Source of the DNA: Paracoccaceae bacterium
Lineage (GTDB): Bacteria > Pseudomonadota > Alphaproteobacteria > Rhodobacterales > Rhodobacteraceae
Assembly: GCA_024644285.1 (NCBI GenBank)
Contig: JAHELH010000127.1
Coordinates: 1-6,977, forward strand
DNA length: 6,977 bases
Reading direction: 5' to 3'
The position numbers and the translations under genes were made by a program. A model generated the notes under the pieces. The model ran no database searches. It worked only from the letters and a program-made list of their open reading frames with translations, and was not told the DNA's origin. The stretch's first letter is position 1; every line of letters starts with the position of its first letter. Below are positions 1 through 5,454 of the stretch, piece after piece.

Positions 1-392
1 ACCAGCAGCTGGTCGGCCGCCCGCGCATGCTCATCCAGCGCCGCAAGGTCGGCCTCGCCGGCGACCCCGACCGCCTTCATCACCGGCAAACCGAAAGCGG
101 CGCGCAGCGACGCAACCCGCTCGGGGCTTTCACGCCCGTGCAATTGCAGCATGTCGATCGGTACCGCCGCGAGCAGCGCGTCCAGTGCGTCGTCCTCCGG
201 GTCCACGACCAGCGCCACCTTGCAAAGGCCCGGCGGAACCTCGGCGGCCAGCGCGGCGGCCTGCGCGTGCGACAGGTTGCGCGGCGATTTTTCGTAGAAA
301 ACGAAACCGACATAGGCCGCACCGGCCGTCGCCGCCGCGGCCACATCCTCGGATCGCGTCAGCCCGCAGATCTTGACCCGGATGCCGGACAC
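1..392 (-). CDS. trpF: Phosphoribosylanthranilate isomerase, N-terminal part (cut by left edge)
   Basis: This is the cytoplasmic enzyme that isomerises N-(5'-phosphoribosyl)anthranilate to CdRP in tryptophan synthesis. About 130 residues of a protein usually near 205-220 are visible. The N-terminus reads VKICGLT, with the family's catalytic Cys at residue 9. It is followed by GFVFYEKSPRNL (about 29-40) and MLQLHG (about 81-86), both hallmarks of this TIM-barrel family. The window ends at DQLLV, just before the expected catalytic Asp, so that residue cannot be checked. The start must be the GTG at 392: an in-frame TAG, the stop of lapA, lies only three codons upstream. No clear Shine-Dalgarno precedes it, so translation is probably coupled to lapA. 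It is the last visible gene of the ihfB-lapA-trpF run, with a 9-nt gap. Family assignment is very secure; the exact start is fairly secure. Confidence 0.95.
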   Translation of the reverse strand, partial: MSGIRVKICGLTRSEDVAAAATAGAAYVGFVFYEKSPRNLSHAQAAALAAEVPPGLCKVALVVDPEDDALDALLAAVPIDMLQLHGRESPERVASLRAAFGLPVMKAVGVAGEADLAALDEHARAADQLL

Positions 393-401
393 GGGCTTGG
401 C

Positions 402-770
402 CTAGCGCGCCGTCTCGCTCGATTCGAGCATCGCCAGTACGTCGTCGCCGTCCTTCGCCTTGGCGGTCTTGATCCGCGCGACCTCGCGGGCCAGGCGCTC
501 TTTCTCGCGGCGCTGCGCCGCGGCCTCGGCGCGGTGCTTGTGCTCGCGCAGCCACTCCCAGACAAAGCCCAGGAACAGTCCGCCGATGATCCCACCGAAG
601 ATCACCACGAACAGCGGCAGCGTCGCTGAATTCGCCTCTGACGGGTAGCTGATCAGTTCGGCCAGGCCCTGCGGAAGCAGATTCAACGTCACCGGCTCGC
701 GGTTGGCGAGCGCGACCGTTATGAGACAGATCGCGATCACGGCCAGGATCGCGTAACGGATATAGCGCAT
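402..770 (-). CDS. lapA: LapA-family (DUF1049) inner-membrane protein
   Basis: A 122-residue protein with the LapA-domain layout. A first membrane helix lies at about residues 5-23. A short periplasmic loop follows, including the family-like REPVTLNLLP stretch (about 24-33). A second, glycine-rich helix lies at about 51-72, containing FGGIIGGLFLGF. The charged cytoplasmic segment at about 73-105 is rich in Arg, Glu and Ala and is probably a coiled coil. In E. coli, LapA works with LapB in controlling lipopolysaccharide synthesis, and its gene also follows ihfB; the alphaproteobacterial role is inferred only. The gene starts 12 nt after ihfB. An AGGT at 781-784 overlaps the ihfB stop codon and lies 10 nt before the ATG, suggesting translational coupling. 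There is no lapB in the window; trpF follows directly. The family call is good, the function uncertain. Confidence 0.88.
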   Translation of the reverse strand: MRYIRYAILAVIAICLITVALANREPVTLNLLPQGLAELISYPSEANSATLPLFVVIFGGIIGGLFLGFVWEWLREHKHRAEAAAQRREKERLAREVARIKTAKAKDGDDVLAMLESSETAR

Positions 771-782
771 GGCTGGTTCGAC

Positions 783-1064
783 CTAATTTCCGTTCAGACG
801 ATCGCGCAGCAGCTTCCCGGTCTTGAAGAAGGGAACGTGTTTCTCTTCAACCTCGACGGATTCTCCGGTGCGCGGGTTCCGGCCCACTCTGGCATCTCTC
901 TGTTTGACGGAAAAGGCCCCAAATCCGCGCAATTCGACCCGGGCGCCGCGCGACATGGCCTCGATGATCTCTTCGAAGATGGTGTTGACGATCCGCTCGA
1001 CATCTCGCTGAAACAGATGCGGGTTTTCATCCGCGATCTTTTGGATCAGTTCGGATCTGATCAT
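783..1064 (-). CDS. ihfB: Integration host factor subunit beta
   Basis: Encodes a 93-residue HU/IHF-family protein, the usual length for IHF-beta. With IHF-alpha (not in this window) it forms the heterodimer that bends DNA sharply at specific sites in transcription, replication and recombination. The N-terminus MIRSELIQKIA is typical of IHF-beta. GFGAFSVKQRDARVGRNPRT (48-67) matches the family signature and includes Pro64, the residue expected at the tip of the beta arm that intercalates into DNA. HVPFFKTGKLLRDRLN (76-91) is the usual C-terminal helix region. A longer reading from an upstream ATG at 1112 adds 16 unrelated residues; I reject it because a strong ribosome binding site lies just before 1064. 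The gene is first in an operon with lapA and trpF, and has its own good promoter upstream. Confidence 0.97.
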   Translation of the reverse strand: MIRSELIQKIADENPHLFQRDVERIVNTIFEEIIEAMSRGARVELRGFGAFSVKQRDARVGRNPRTGESVEVEEKHVPFFKTGKLLRDRLNGN

Positions 1065-1072
1065 GGCTGGGC

Positions 1073-1079
1073 TCCCCCT
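1073..1079 (-). promoter_or_regulatory. Ribosome binding site of ihfB (decides the start)
   Basis: On the minus strand this reads AGGGGGA and ends 8 nt before the ATG at 1064. It is one of the strongest Shine-Dalgarno sequences in the window. It settles the choice between this ATG and the alternative ATG at 1112, which would add 16 residues that do not look like IHF. Confidence 0.8.
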
Positions 1080-1125
1080 ATGCGCGCGGCTAAGTGTCCA
1101 GGCGGCCGCCATACCTGGCGGACCG

Positions 1126-1154
1126 ACTATAGAGCGATTTGATTTTTCGCAAAA
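1126..1154 (-). promoter_or_regulatory. ihfB: Candidate sigma70-type promoter for ihfB-lapA-trpF
   Basis: On the minus strand the -10 hexamer TATAGT (1131-1126) matches five of six consensus positions. Upstream at 17-nt spacing is TTTTGC (1154-1149); a second option is TTGCGA (1152-1147) at 15 nt. The spacer is AT-rich against a GC-rich background. The leader to the ihfB ATG would be about 55 nt and contains a short dyad around 1098-1118 (CCAGG/CCTGG). The -10 is convincing, the -35 less so. Confidence 0.6.
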
Positions 1155-1497
1155 CAGGAAGGCGGCCCGATTTGCAGATTTCCCGCGCTAATATGCTGAA
1201 AAAAGGTGGCAATTCCATGGGAATTTCATTCGGGCGTCGTCAGAACCGTGATCGTCCCTTGTCCGGGATCGACTGATTCGCAGCAACCCTGACGAGGTTT
1301 CGGCCAAGAGCGTTCGTGATCTGGTGGCGTCAACCCGGCAGCCCGGGTCCGCGCGATGCCTGCGGCCCCGCGCCCGAAGTCCGGCCGGCCTGCGCGGCTC
1401 TCTGCGGGTACCGACCTGCCGACACGTGCGGGTCGGAAGTCTGGTCGCCGCAGCGACGCGCCGGCGCGTTCGGCAAATCCCGCCCCCGCAATGACAA
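1155..1497. other. Intergenic stretch of about 340 nt between the rpsA terminator and the ihfB promoter
   Basis: I see no credible gene here. Open frames crossing it on both strands have arginine- and proline-rich, family-less products and lack convincing ribosome binding sites. It holds several dyads: AATTCCATGGGAATT (1211-1225), a 9-bp stem with one G-U pair on the plus strand (1411-1419 with 1428-1436), and the perfect 14-bp palindrome ACGCGCCGGCGCGT (1456-1469). The part nearest ihfB (1155-1230) is AT-rich and includes a run of six T on the minus strand at about 1199-1204, fitting an upstream regulatory region. The rest is GC-rich with no signal I can name. Confidence 0.5.
1211..1225. promoter_or_regulatory. 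Inverted repeat upstream of the ihfB promoter
   Basis: AATTCC and GGAATT form a perfect 6-bp inverted repeat around ATG. It sits in the AT-rich zone about 55-100 bp upstream of the ihfB -35 region. It is suitably placed for a regulator or an architectural protein, but it matches no binding site I recognise, and it could be chance. Confidence 0.25.
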
Positions 1498-1527
1498 AGG
1501 GCCCCGCGCCTTTCGGAGCGGGGCCCT
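1490..1527 (-). terminator. Rho-independent-type terminator of rpsA
   Basis: A 9-bp GC-rich stem, AGGGCCCCGC paired with GCGGGGCCCT (1518-1527 with 1498-1507, the outer pair being A-T), closes a 10-nt loop that can form two further pairs (CC with GG around TTTC). On the minus strand it is followed by TTTGTCATT, a short and interrupted T tract. It lies about 20 nt after the rpsA stop. Between the two is the perfect palindrome GCCTGCAGGC (1537-1546). The stem is strong; the weak T tract lowers certainty slightly. Confidence 0.75.
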
Positions 1528-1547
1528 CTCGCAAATGCCTGCAGGCG

Positions 1548-3236
1548 TTACTCTTTTTCCTTCTCGTCGCCTTTCAGCGCCGCACCCAGGATGTCGCCCA
1601 GCGAGGCGCCTGAATCGGACGAGCCATACTGCTCGACCGCTTCCTTCTCTTCGGCGATTTCGCGGGCCTTGATCGACAGGCCCAGCCGGCGCGACTTGGC
1701 GTCGACATTGGTGACGCGCACGTCGACCTTGTCGCCCACCTGGAAGCGCTCGGGGCGCTGCTCGGACCGGTCGCGCGACAGGTCGGACCGGCGGATGAAC
1801 GACTTCATCCCCTCGTGCTCGACCTCGATGCCGCCATCCTCGATCGCGGTCACCGTCACGGTGATGATCGAGCCGCGCTTGATGCCGTCCACGGCCTCCG
1901 AGAACGGGTCGCCGCCCAGCGCCTTGACGCTCAGCGAGATGCGCTCTTTCTCGGTGTCGACCTCGGTGACCACCGCCTTGACCATGTCGCCCTTGCGGTA
2001 GTTCTGGATCGCGTCCTCGCCGCGCTCGTCCCAGGACAGATCGCTCAGGTGAACCATGCCGTCGATGTCGTTGTCGAGGCCGATGAACAGGCCGAACTCG
2101 GTGATGTTCTTGACCTCGCCCTCGACCTCGGTGCCCACCGGATGGGTCTCGGCAAACACTTCCCACGGATTGCGCATGGTCTGCTTGAGGCCGAGAGAGA
2201 CGCGTCGCTTGGCGGTATCGATCTCCAGAACCATGACCTCCACCTCCTGCGAGGTGGAAACGATCTTGCCAGGATGCACGTTCTTCTTGGTCCAGGACAT
2301 CTCCGAGACGTGCACCAGCCCCTCGACCCCCGGCTCCAGCTCCACGAAGGCGCCGTAATCGGTGATGTTGGTGACGCGGCCGGTATGGACCGAATCCAGC
2401 GGGAACTTGGCTTCCACCGTGTCCCAGGGATCGTCCTGCAGCTGCTTCATGCCCAGGCTGATGCGGTGGGTTTCCTTGTTGATCTTGATGACCTGGACCT
2501 TGACGGTCTCGCCGATCGACAGGATCTCCGAAGGATGGTTGACGCGGCGCCAGGCCATGTCGGTGACATGCAGCAGGCCGTCGACACCGCCGAGATCGAC
2601 GAAGGCGCCGTATTCGGTGATGTTCTTGACCACGCCGTCGACCGCCTGACCCTCTGTCAGGTTGCTGATGACCTCGGCTCGCTGCTCGGCGCGGCTTTCC
2701 TCGAGGATCGCGCGGCGCGAGACGACGATGTTGCCGCGCCGGCGGTCCATCTTGAGGATCTGGAACGGTTGCTTCAGCCCCATCAGAGGGCCGGCGTCGC
2801 GCACCGGGCGCACGTCCACCTGGCTGCCGGGCAGAAACGCCACGGCGCCGCCCAGATCGACGGTGAAGCCGCCCTTGACGCGACCAAAGATCGCGCCCTC
2901 GACGCGCTCTTCGTCGGCATAGGCCTTTTCCAGACGGTCCCAGGCCTCTTCGCGCCGCGCCTTGTCGCGGCTGATCGATGCCTCGCCGCGGGTGTTCTCG
3001 ACCCGGTCGAGATAGACCTCGACCTCATCGCCGACCTTCAGGTCGGGCGCCTCGCCGGGATTTGCGAATTCCTTCAGATCGACGCGGCCTTCCATCTTGT
3101 AGCCGACGTCGATGATGGCCTGTCCCGCCTCGATTGCGATGACCTTGCCCTTGACCACGCTGCCTTCCTGCGGCGTGTCGATCTCGAAGCTTTCTTCAAG
3201 GAGGGCTTCGAATTCCTCCATCGTTGCATTCGCCAA
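1548..3236 (-). CDS. rpsA: 30S ribosomal protein S1
   Basis: A 562-residue protein with six S1 (OB-fold) RNA-binding repeats, at roughly 26-91, 110-176, 197-265, 283-352, 368-438 and 454-523, plus a charged tail (524-562). The repeats show matching wording: KNITEYGAFVDLGGVDGLLH, TNITDYGAFVELEPGVEGLV and KNITEFGLFIGL near their starts, RISLGMKQ, RVSLGLKQ and RISLSVKA at their ends. In proteobacterial S1 the first two repeats hold the ribosome and the rest bind mRNA. Length and repeat number are normal. The start is taken as TTG at 3236 because AAGGA (3247-3251) lies 10 nt upstream; an ATG five codons later would be 25 nt from it. The conserved words MEEFEALL begin at that ATG, so it stays a weaker alternative. 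It has a 159-nt leader behind the Hint gene and its own terminator. Confidence 0.97.
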   Translation of the reverse strand: MANATMEEFEALLEESFEIDTPQEGSVVKGKVIAIEAGQAIIDVGYKMEGRVDLKEFANPGEAPDLKVGDEVEVYLDRVENTRGEASISRDKARREEAWDRLEKAYADEERVEGAIFGRVKGGFTVDLGGAVAFLPGSQVDVRPVRDAGPLMGLKQPFQILKMDRRRGNIVVSRRAILEESRAEQRAEVISNLTEGQAVDGVVKNITEYGAFVDLGGVDGLLHVTDMAWRRVNHPSEILSIGETVKVQVIKINKETHRISLGMKQLQDDPWDTVEAKFPLDSVHTGRVTNITDYGAFVELEPGVEGLVHVSEMSWTKKNVHPGKIVSTSQEVEVMVLEIDTAKRRVSLGLKQTMRNPWEVFAETHPVGTEVEGEVKNITEFGLFIGLDNDIDGMVHLSDLSWDERGEDAIQNYRKGDMVKAVVTEVDTEKERISLSVKALGGDPFSEAVDGIKRGSIITVTVTAIEDGGIEVEHEGMKSFIRRSDLSRDRSEQRPERFQVGDKVDVRVTNVDAKSRRLGLSIKAREIAEEKEAVEQYGSSDSGASLGDILGAALKGDEKEKE

Positions 3237-3246
3237 GTCTTACGTT

Positions 3247-3251
3247 TCCTT
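3247..3251 (-). promoter_or_regulatory. Ribosome binding site of rpsA (supports the TTG start)
   Basis: AAGGA on the minus strand, within an A-rich run, ends 10 nt before the TTG at 3236. Its distance to the ATG at codon 6 is 25 nt, too far for normal initiation. This is the main reason to prefer the TTG. Confidence 0.65.
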
Positions 3252-3317
3252 TTTGCGTGTTACTGGCCGCGCGGTTGTCTCCGCCGGTCTTGAAGGTTTC
3301 GTTGGTCAGGCGGGGCG

Positions 3318-3347
3318 CAAAACAAAGAGGGCCGGAGGTTCCGACCC
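3318..3347 (-). terminator. Intrinsic terminator-like hairpin in the leader between the Hint gene and rpsA
   Basis: On the minus strand, GGGTCGG (3347-3341) pairs with CCGGCCC (3335-3329) over a 5-nt loop, giving seven pairs including one G-U. TCTTTGTTTTG follows at once, a far better T tract than that of the terminator after rpsA. It lies about 50 nt after the Hint stop and about 80 nt before the rpsA start. It could end the Fic-Hint transcript. The best promoter I see for rpsA is upstream of it, so it could also act as a leader attenuator. Confidence 0.7.
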
Positions 3348-3394
3348 TGCTCACTCAATGCTGTGCGACGGTTTTCCGCCTTGTCGACGGGCGG

Positions 3395-3423
3395 GCTATA
3401 GCGCGTGGGCGGGACAAGGGCAA
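3395..3423 (-). promoter_or_regulatory. rpsA: Candidate sigma70-type promoter for rpsA, overlapping the end of the Hint gene
   Basis: On the minus strand TTGCCC (3423-3418), a 17-nt spacer and TATAGC (3400-3395) form a plausible housekeeping promoter. The -10 resembles the TATAGT before ihfB. The TAG within the -10 is the stop codon of the Hint gene. Transcription from here would give a leader of about 150 nt, containing a small CCGCC/GGCGG hairpin (3376-3394) and the terminator-like hairpin at 3318-3347. No better -10 is visible between that hairpin and the rpsA start. Confidence 0.5.
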
Positions 3424-4541
3424 GGGTGGCGTCCCGCATGCCCGGCACGAGCCAAACCTTGCGCGGAAGGATCGGTGCGCCCCGCGCCGGCGCGGCCGGC
3501 CTCGGTCCAAAGCGGACGGCCGTTGCGCAAGTGGCGTGTCACCAGCTGGCGCGCCCGGGCACCGCTGACGAAGGGCCGGGCCGGCGCCTGCGATGCGTAG
3601 AGCATCTGAGCCGCCTGCCGCGCCGTTTCCGCGCCCAGCATCCGCACCGCCTCGTCACCCAGCCACAGCGACTCGGCCCAGGCGCCCTCGGCGCGCAGCA
3701 CGGAATGACAGGGCAGCAGCAGGTGGACATAGTCGATCTCGCCCTCCGGCGGAACCATGCGAACGCCCGGCAAGCCCAGCAGATCCTTCGCGGCGATCAA
3801 GACCTCCTGGTGGCCGAACATCCGCTCGGCGACGGGGCTCTTAACCAGGAGGCGATGCTGACGCGAGACCCGCAATGTCCGGGACGGTATGCCGGAAGCC
3901 AGCGCGCCCGGCGCGATCTCGACCGCCCGCAGGCCCACTTGCCGGCGCTGCTCGGCGGCGGATTTCGGGTTCTGAGAGGTCCACAGGACCGGCAAAGCGC
4001 CCTGGTCCAGTGTCATCGCCAAGTCTCCGGCGCGCAGGTCCTCGACCCTCCGGGGCCCCTGCGGAGTATCGATCTCGGTGCCGGCGGCGAAGCAAACCAC
4101 GAATGTGATCGCGTCGTCGCTGTCGGCCTCGGTCTCGTCGATGAAGTTGACGCCGGTCATCGAGGTGATGGTCAGGCTGTTGAACGAGGCATCGACCCCG
4201 TCCTCGGGAAGAAGGAAATAGCGCGCCGCCCCGCCACCGACCGGCACCGCCTCGACGATGTAACCGGTGTAGCTCGTCCCCCCGAGATCGTAAGAGATTT
4301 GCCAAAGCCGGGGGGTGGAATAGGTGATGCCTTCGATCACCGCCGGCCAGGTTCCGTTCGAGCCGACGCGAAAGCCCGCGTCGATGAACTCGTCCAGCCC
4401 GGAACTGTAGTGGTCGTCGGGCACATCGGCGGTGGTCTCGGTCAGCAGGAATTCGACATCCGCACCGATCCCCGGCACGCCCAGGACATCGCCGTTGATG
4501 GGCAGGCCGTTCAATTCCAGCATGTCGAACATCGTGGCCAC
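3396..4541 (-). CDS. Hint-domain protein (Hint_2-like), function unknown
   Basis: A 381-residue protein. Residues 1-149 are acidic, glycine-rich and beta-like, with no signal peptide. A Hint (Hedgehog/intein-type) domain starts at Cys150 in VCFAAGTEIDTPQGPRRVEDL and continues with GDLAMTLDQG (172-181), SRQHRLLVKSP (226-236, His229 in the B-block position) and YVHLLLPCHSV (271-281). Such proteins are common and often multicopy in Rhodobacterales; some may be secreted, but roles are not established. I see no terminal His-Asn as in splicing inteins, so self-splicing is unlikely; cleavage at Cys150 is possible but unproven. Residues from about 346 to the end look non-conserved and overlap the rpsA promoter. 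The start is GTG at 4541, with AGGAGA 7 nt upstream; an ATG at codon 4 is less well placed. It follows the Fic gene by 11 nt. Confidence 0.85.
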   Translation of the reverse strand: MATMFDMLELNGLPINGDVLGVPGIGADVEFLLTETTADVPDDHYSSGLDEFIDAGFRVGSNGTWPAVIEGITYSTPRLWQISYDLGGTSYTGYIVEAVPVGGGAARYFLLPEDGVDASFNSLTITSMTGVNFIDETEADSDDAITFVVCFAAGTEIDTPQGPRRVEDLRAGDLAMTLDQGALPVLWTSQNPKSAAEQRRQVGLRAVEIAPGALASGIPSRTLRVSRQHRLLVKSPVAERMFGHQEVLIAAKDLLGLPGVRMVPPEGEIDYVHLLLPCHSVLRAEGAWAESLWLGDEAVRMLGAETARQAAQMLYASQAPARPFVSGARARQLVTRHLRNGRPLWTEAGRAGAGRTDPSAQGLARAGHAGRHPCPCPAHAL

Positions 4542-4548
4542 GGCGCGG

Positions 4549-4554
4549 TCTCCT
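4549..4554 (-). promoter_or_regulatory. Ribosome binding site of the Hint gene, overlapping the Fic stop codon
   Basis: AGGAGA on the minus strand lies 7 nt before the GTG at 4541. Its first two bases are part of the TAG stop (4555-4553) of the Fic gene. This arrangement suggests coupled translation of the two genes and supports the GTG start over the ATG at codon 4. Confidence 0.75.
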
Positions 4555-5164
4555 AGGCGGCCCGGTCGTCGGCGACGGGGCCTAGGAAGCGCCGCAGATA
4601 GCTTTCCAACGGCAAGGGCGACAGATGATAGGTCTCGATGGCCAGGGACATCCCCGGCCCATAGCCCGCCCGGTCGAGCGTCCAGCGCCGGTTCAGCGGC
4701 AGGTTCAGAAGCCCGGCGGCGCGGCGCACCATGATCCTCGCGACGCGGCCGTTGCCGTCGATATAGGGATGGATGCGGAAGAAGGCCGCCAGTATCGCGG
4801 CCAGTTCGCGGTATCGCATTTCCGGCCGGACACGATCGCGCAACAGCGCCTCGATCCGCAACGAAAGAAGGCGCATCTCGGTGGCCACCCGTTCAGGGGG
4901 ACAGGTGCGCGAAACCATAGGCGCGTCGGCCCGGACCTTGAGGCGTACCACGACCGGCTCGCCCGGGCCGCGGTATGCGCCCGCCCGAACCCCGGCGACC
5001 CGCCGCGTGGCCTGCCGCATCAGCAGCCGGTGCAGCGCGCGGGTGTCGCAAAGATGCCGGATTTGCCGGGCCGCGGGCTGGCCTGCCAGCAGCCGTTCGA
5101 CCCGTTCGGCCGGGCCGGCAGGCTCGCAGGTCGGCAACCGCGGCTGCGGGCGTTGCGCGTTCAT
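4553..5164 (-). CDS. Fic-family protein (putative AMP transferase)
   Basis: Fic proteins mostly transfer AMP from ATP to Ser, Thr or Tyr of target proteins. From the ATG at 5164 this is a 203-residue, mostly alpha-helical, arginine-rich protein. The Fic active-site loop is IHPYIDGNGRVAR (131-143): the catalytic His132, Asp136, the GNG anion hole and both Arg residues are present, with Tyr in place of the usual Phe at position 134. Upstream are the usual GxYR (62-65) and a PPE segment (89-91) where the target-docking flap is expected. No inhibitory (S/T)xxxE(G/N) motif is evident; the nearest match, SLAIET (173-178), has Thr at the end. I prefer the ATG at 5164 because GGAG lies 8 nt before it. 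The ATGs at 5170 and 5230 are alternatives; the latter gives 225 residues and lacks a ribosome binding site. Targets are unknown. It is the first gene of a pair with the Hint protein. Confidence 0.88.
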   Translation of the reverse strand: MNAQRPQPRLPTCEPAGPAERVERLLAGQPAARQIRHLCDTRALHRLLMRQATRRVAGVRAGAYRGPGEPVVVRLKVRADAPMVSRTCPPERVATEMRLLSLRIEALLRDRVRPEMRYRELAAILAAFFRIHPYIDGNGRVARIMVRRAAGLLNLPLNRRWTLDRAGYGPGMSLAIETYHLSPLPLESYLRRFLGPVADDRAA

Positions 5165-5172
5165 CGGCATGG

Positions 5173-5176
5173 CTCC
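5173..5176 (-). promoter_or_regulatory. Ribosome binding site of the Fic gene (decides the start)
   Basis: GGAG on the minus strand lies 8 nt before the ATG at 5164 and only 2 nt before the ATG at 5170. The upstream ATG at 5230 has no comparable sequence. This favours the 203-residue form over the 225-residue form. Confidence 0.5.
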
Positions 5177-5292
5177 AGACTGCCAGTCGGGCGGAATCGG
5201 GGTAAGGTTAGCGTCCGCCCGCCCTGTCATCGGCAGGGATCTATCGTCCGAACCGGGCCAATTTGCGGCTATTTATTGGAATAATTCATGAC

Positions 5293-5302
5293 TTGGCGCC
5301 AA
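5293..5302. promoter_or_regulatory. Palindrome TTGGCGCCAA, possible operator
   Basis: A perfect 10-bp palindrome directly beside the AT-rich patch upstream of the Fic gene. Its place is right for a repressor or activator site controlling the Fic-Hint pair, but no regulator gene is nearby and I do not recognise the motif. Confidence 0.3.
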
Positions 5303-5395
5303 TTCGGGCCATTGCGGCGACATCGTAGCGTCCAGGGGCTTCCGGCCGAAGGCTACCCGCCATACCCGTTCTGTCAGGAGAGTTACCGCGTCGTC

Positions 5396-5424
5396 TGTTC
5401 ATGTCCGGCGCCTCGCGGTTATGA
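5396..5424 (+). promoter_or_regulatory. Weak candidate promoter of the plus-strand membrane gene
   Basis: TGTTCA (5396-5401), a 17-nt spacer and TTATGA (5419-5424) lie 30 nt before the ATG at 5455. Both boxes are poor matches to consensus. It is the best pair I can see, but it may not be real. Confidence 0.25.
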
Positions 5425-5454
5425 TCGCCACGCACCGCAGACCAGAGGCGCGCC

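Larger units (their letters stand above)
5177..5454. other. Divergent intergenic region between the Fic gene and the plus-strand membrane gene
   Basis: About 280 nt separate the two divergent starts. The stretch 5258-5290 is strikingly AT-rich (ATTTATTGGAATAATTCATG) in a GC-rich window, as expected of a promoter zone, but I cannot pick a convincing -35/-10 pair for the Fic gene. Next to it is the perfect palindrome TTGGCGCCAA (5293-5302). An imperfect direct repeat, CGGGCCAATTTGCGGC (5254-5269) and CGGGCCATTGCGGC (5305-5318), brackets both. No gene is visible inside. Confidence 0.5.

Noticed and set aside
1065..1112. N-terminal extension of ihfB by 16 residues
   Set aside because: The extension does not resemble IHF, and the strong AGGGGGA lies inside it, just before the ATG at 1064.
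1132..1148. Possible IHF binding site (WATCAA-N4-TTR) in the ihfB promoter, which would imply autoregulation
   Set aside because: AATCAA is present on the minus strand, but the required TTR after four bases reads CTC, so only half of the motif is there.
1199..1225. Dyad AATTCCCATGGAATT followed by six T on the minus strand as a second terminator
   Set aside because: The stem is short and AT-rich, the T run begins several bases after it, and it lies upstream of the ihfB promoter where no transcript needs ending beyond the one already stopped at 1498-1527.
1330..2166. A 278-codon minus-strand frame overlapping the end of rpsA and the intergenic region
   Set aside because: It is an out-of-frame reading of rpsA codons with arginine-rich low-complexity product and it runs across the rpsA terminator.
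1815..3293. A 492-codon open frame on the plus strand opposite rpsA
   Set aside because: It mirrors the rpsA codons (high-GC third positions leave the antisense frame open), has no recognisable domain, and rpsA itself is beyond doubt.
3405..4556. A 383-codon open frame on the plus strand opposite the Hint gene
   Set aside because: The composition is an Arg-, Gly- and His-rich shadow with no family resemblance. The minus-strand frame has a clear Hint domain and a good ribosome binding site.
4580..4650. SLAIET near the Fic C-terminus as a class III inhibitory motif
   Set aside because: The last position is Thr, not Gly or Asn, and it lies closer to the active-site loop than I would expect for a C-terminal inhibitory helix.
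5400..5423. A 7-codon open frame (ATG to TGA) before the plus-strand membrane gene, as a leader peptide
   Set aside because: There is no ribosome binding site at a workable distance and nothing regulatory in its codons.
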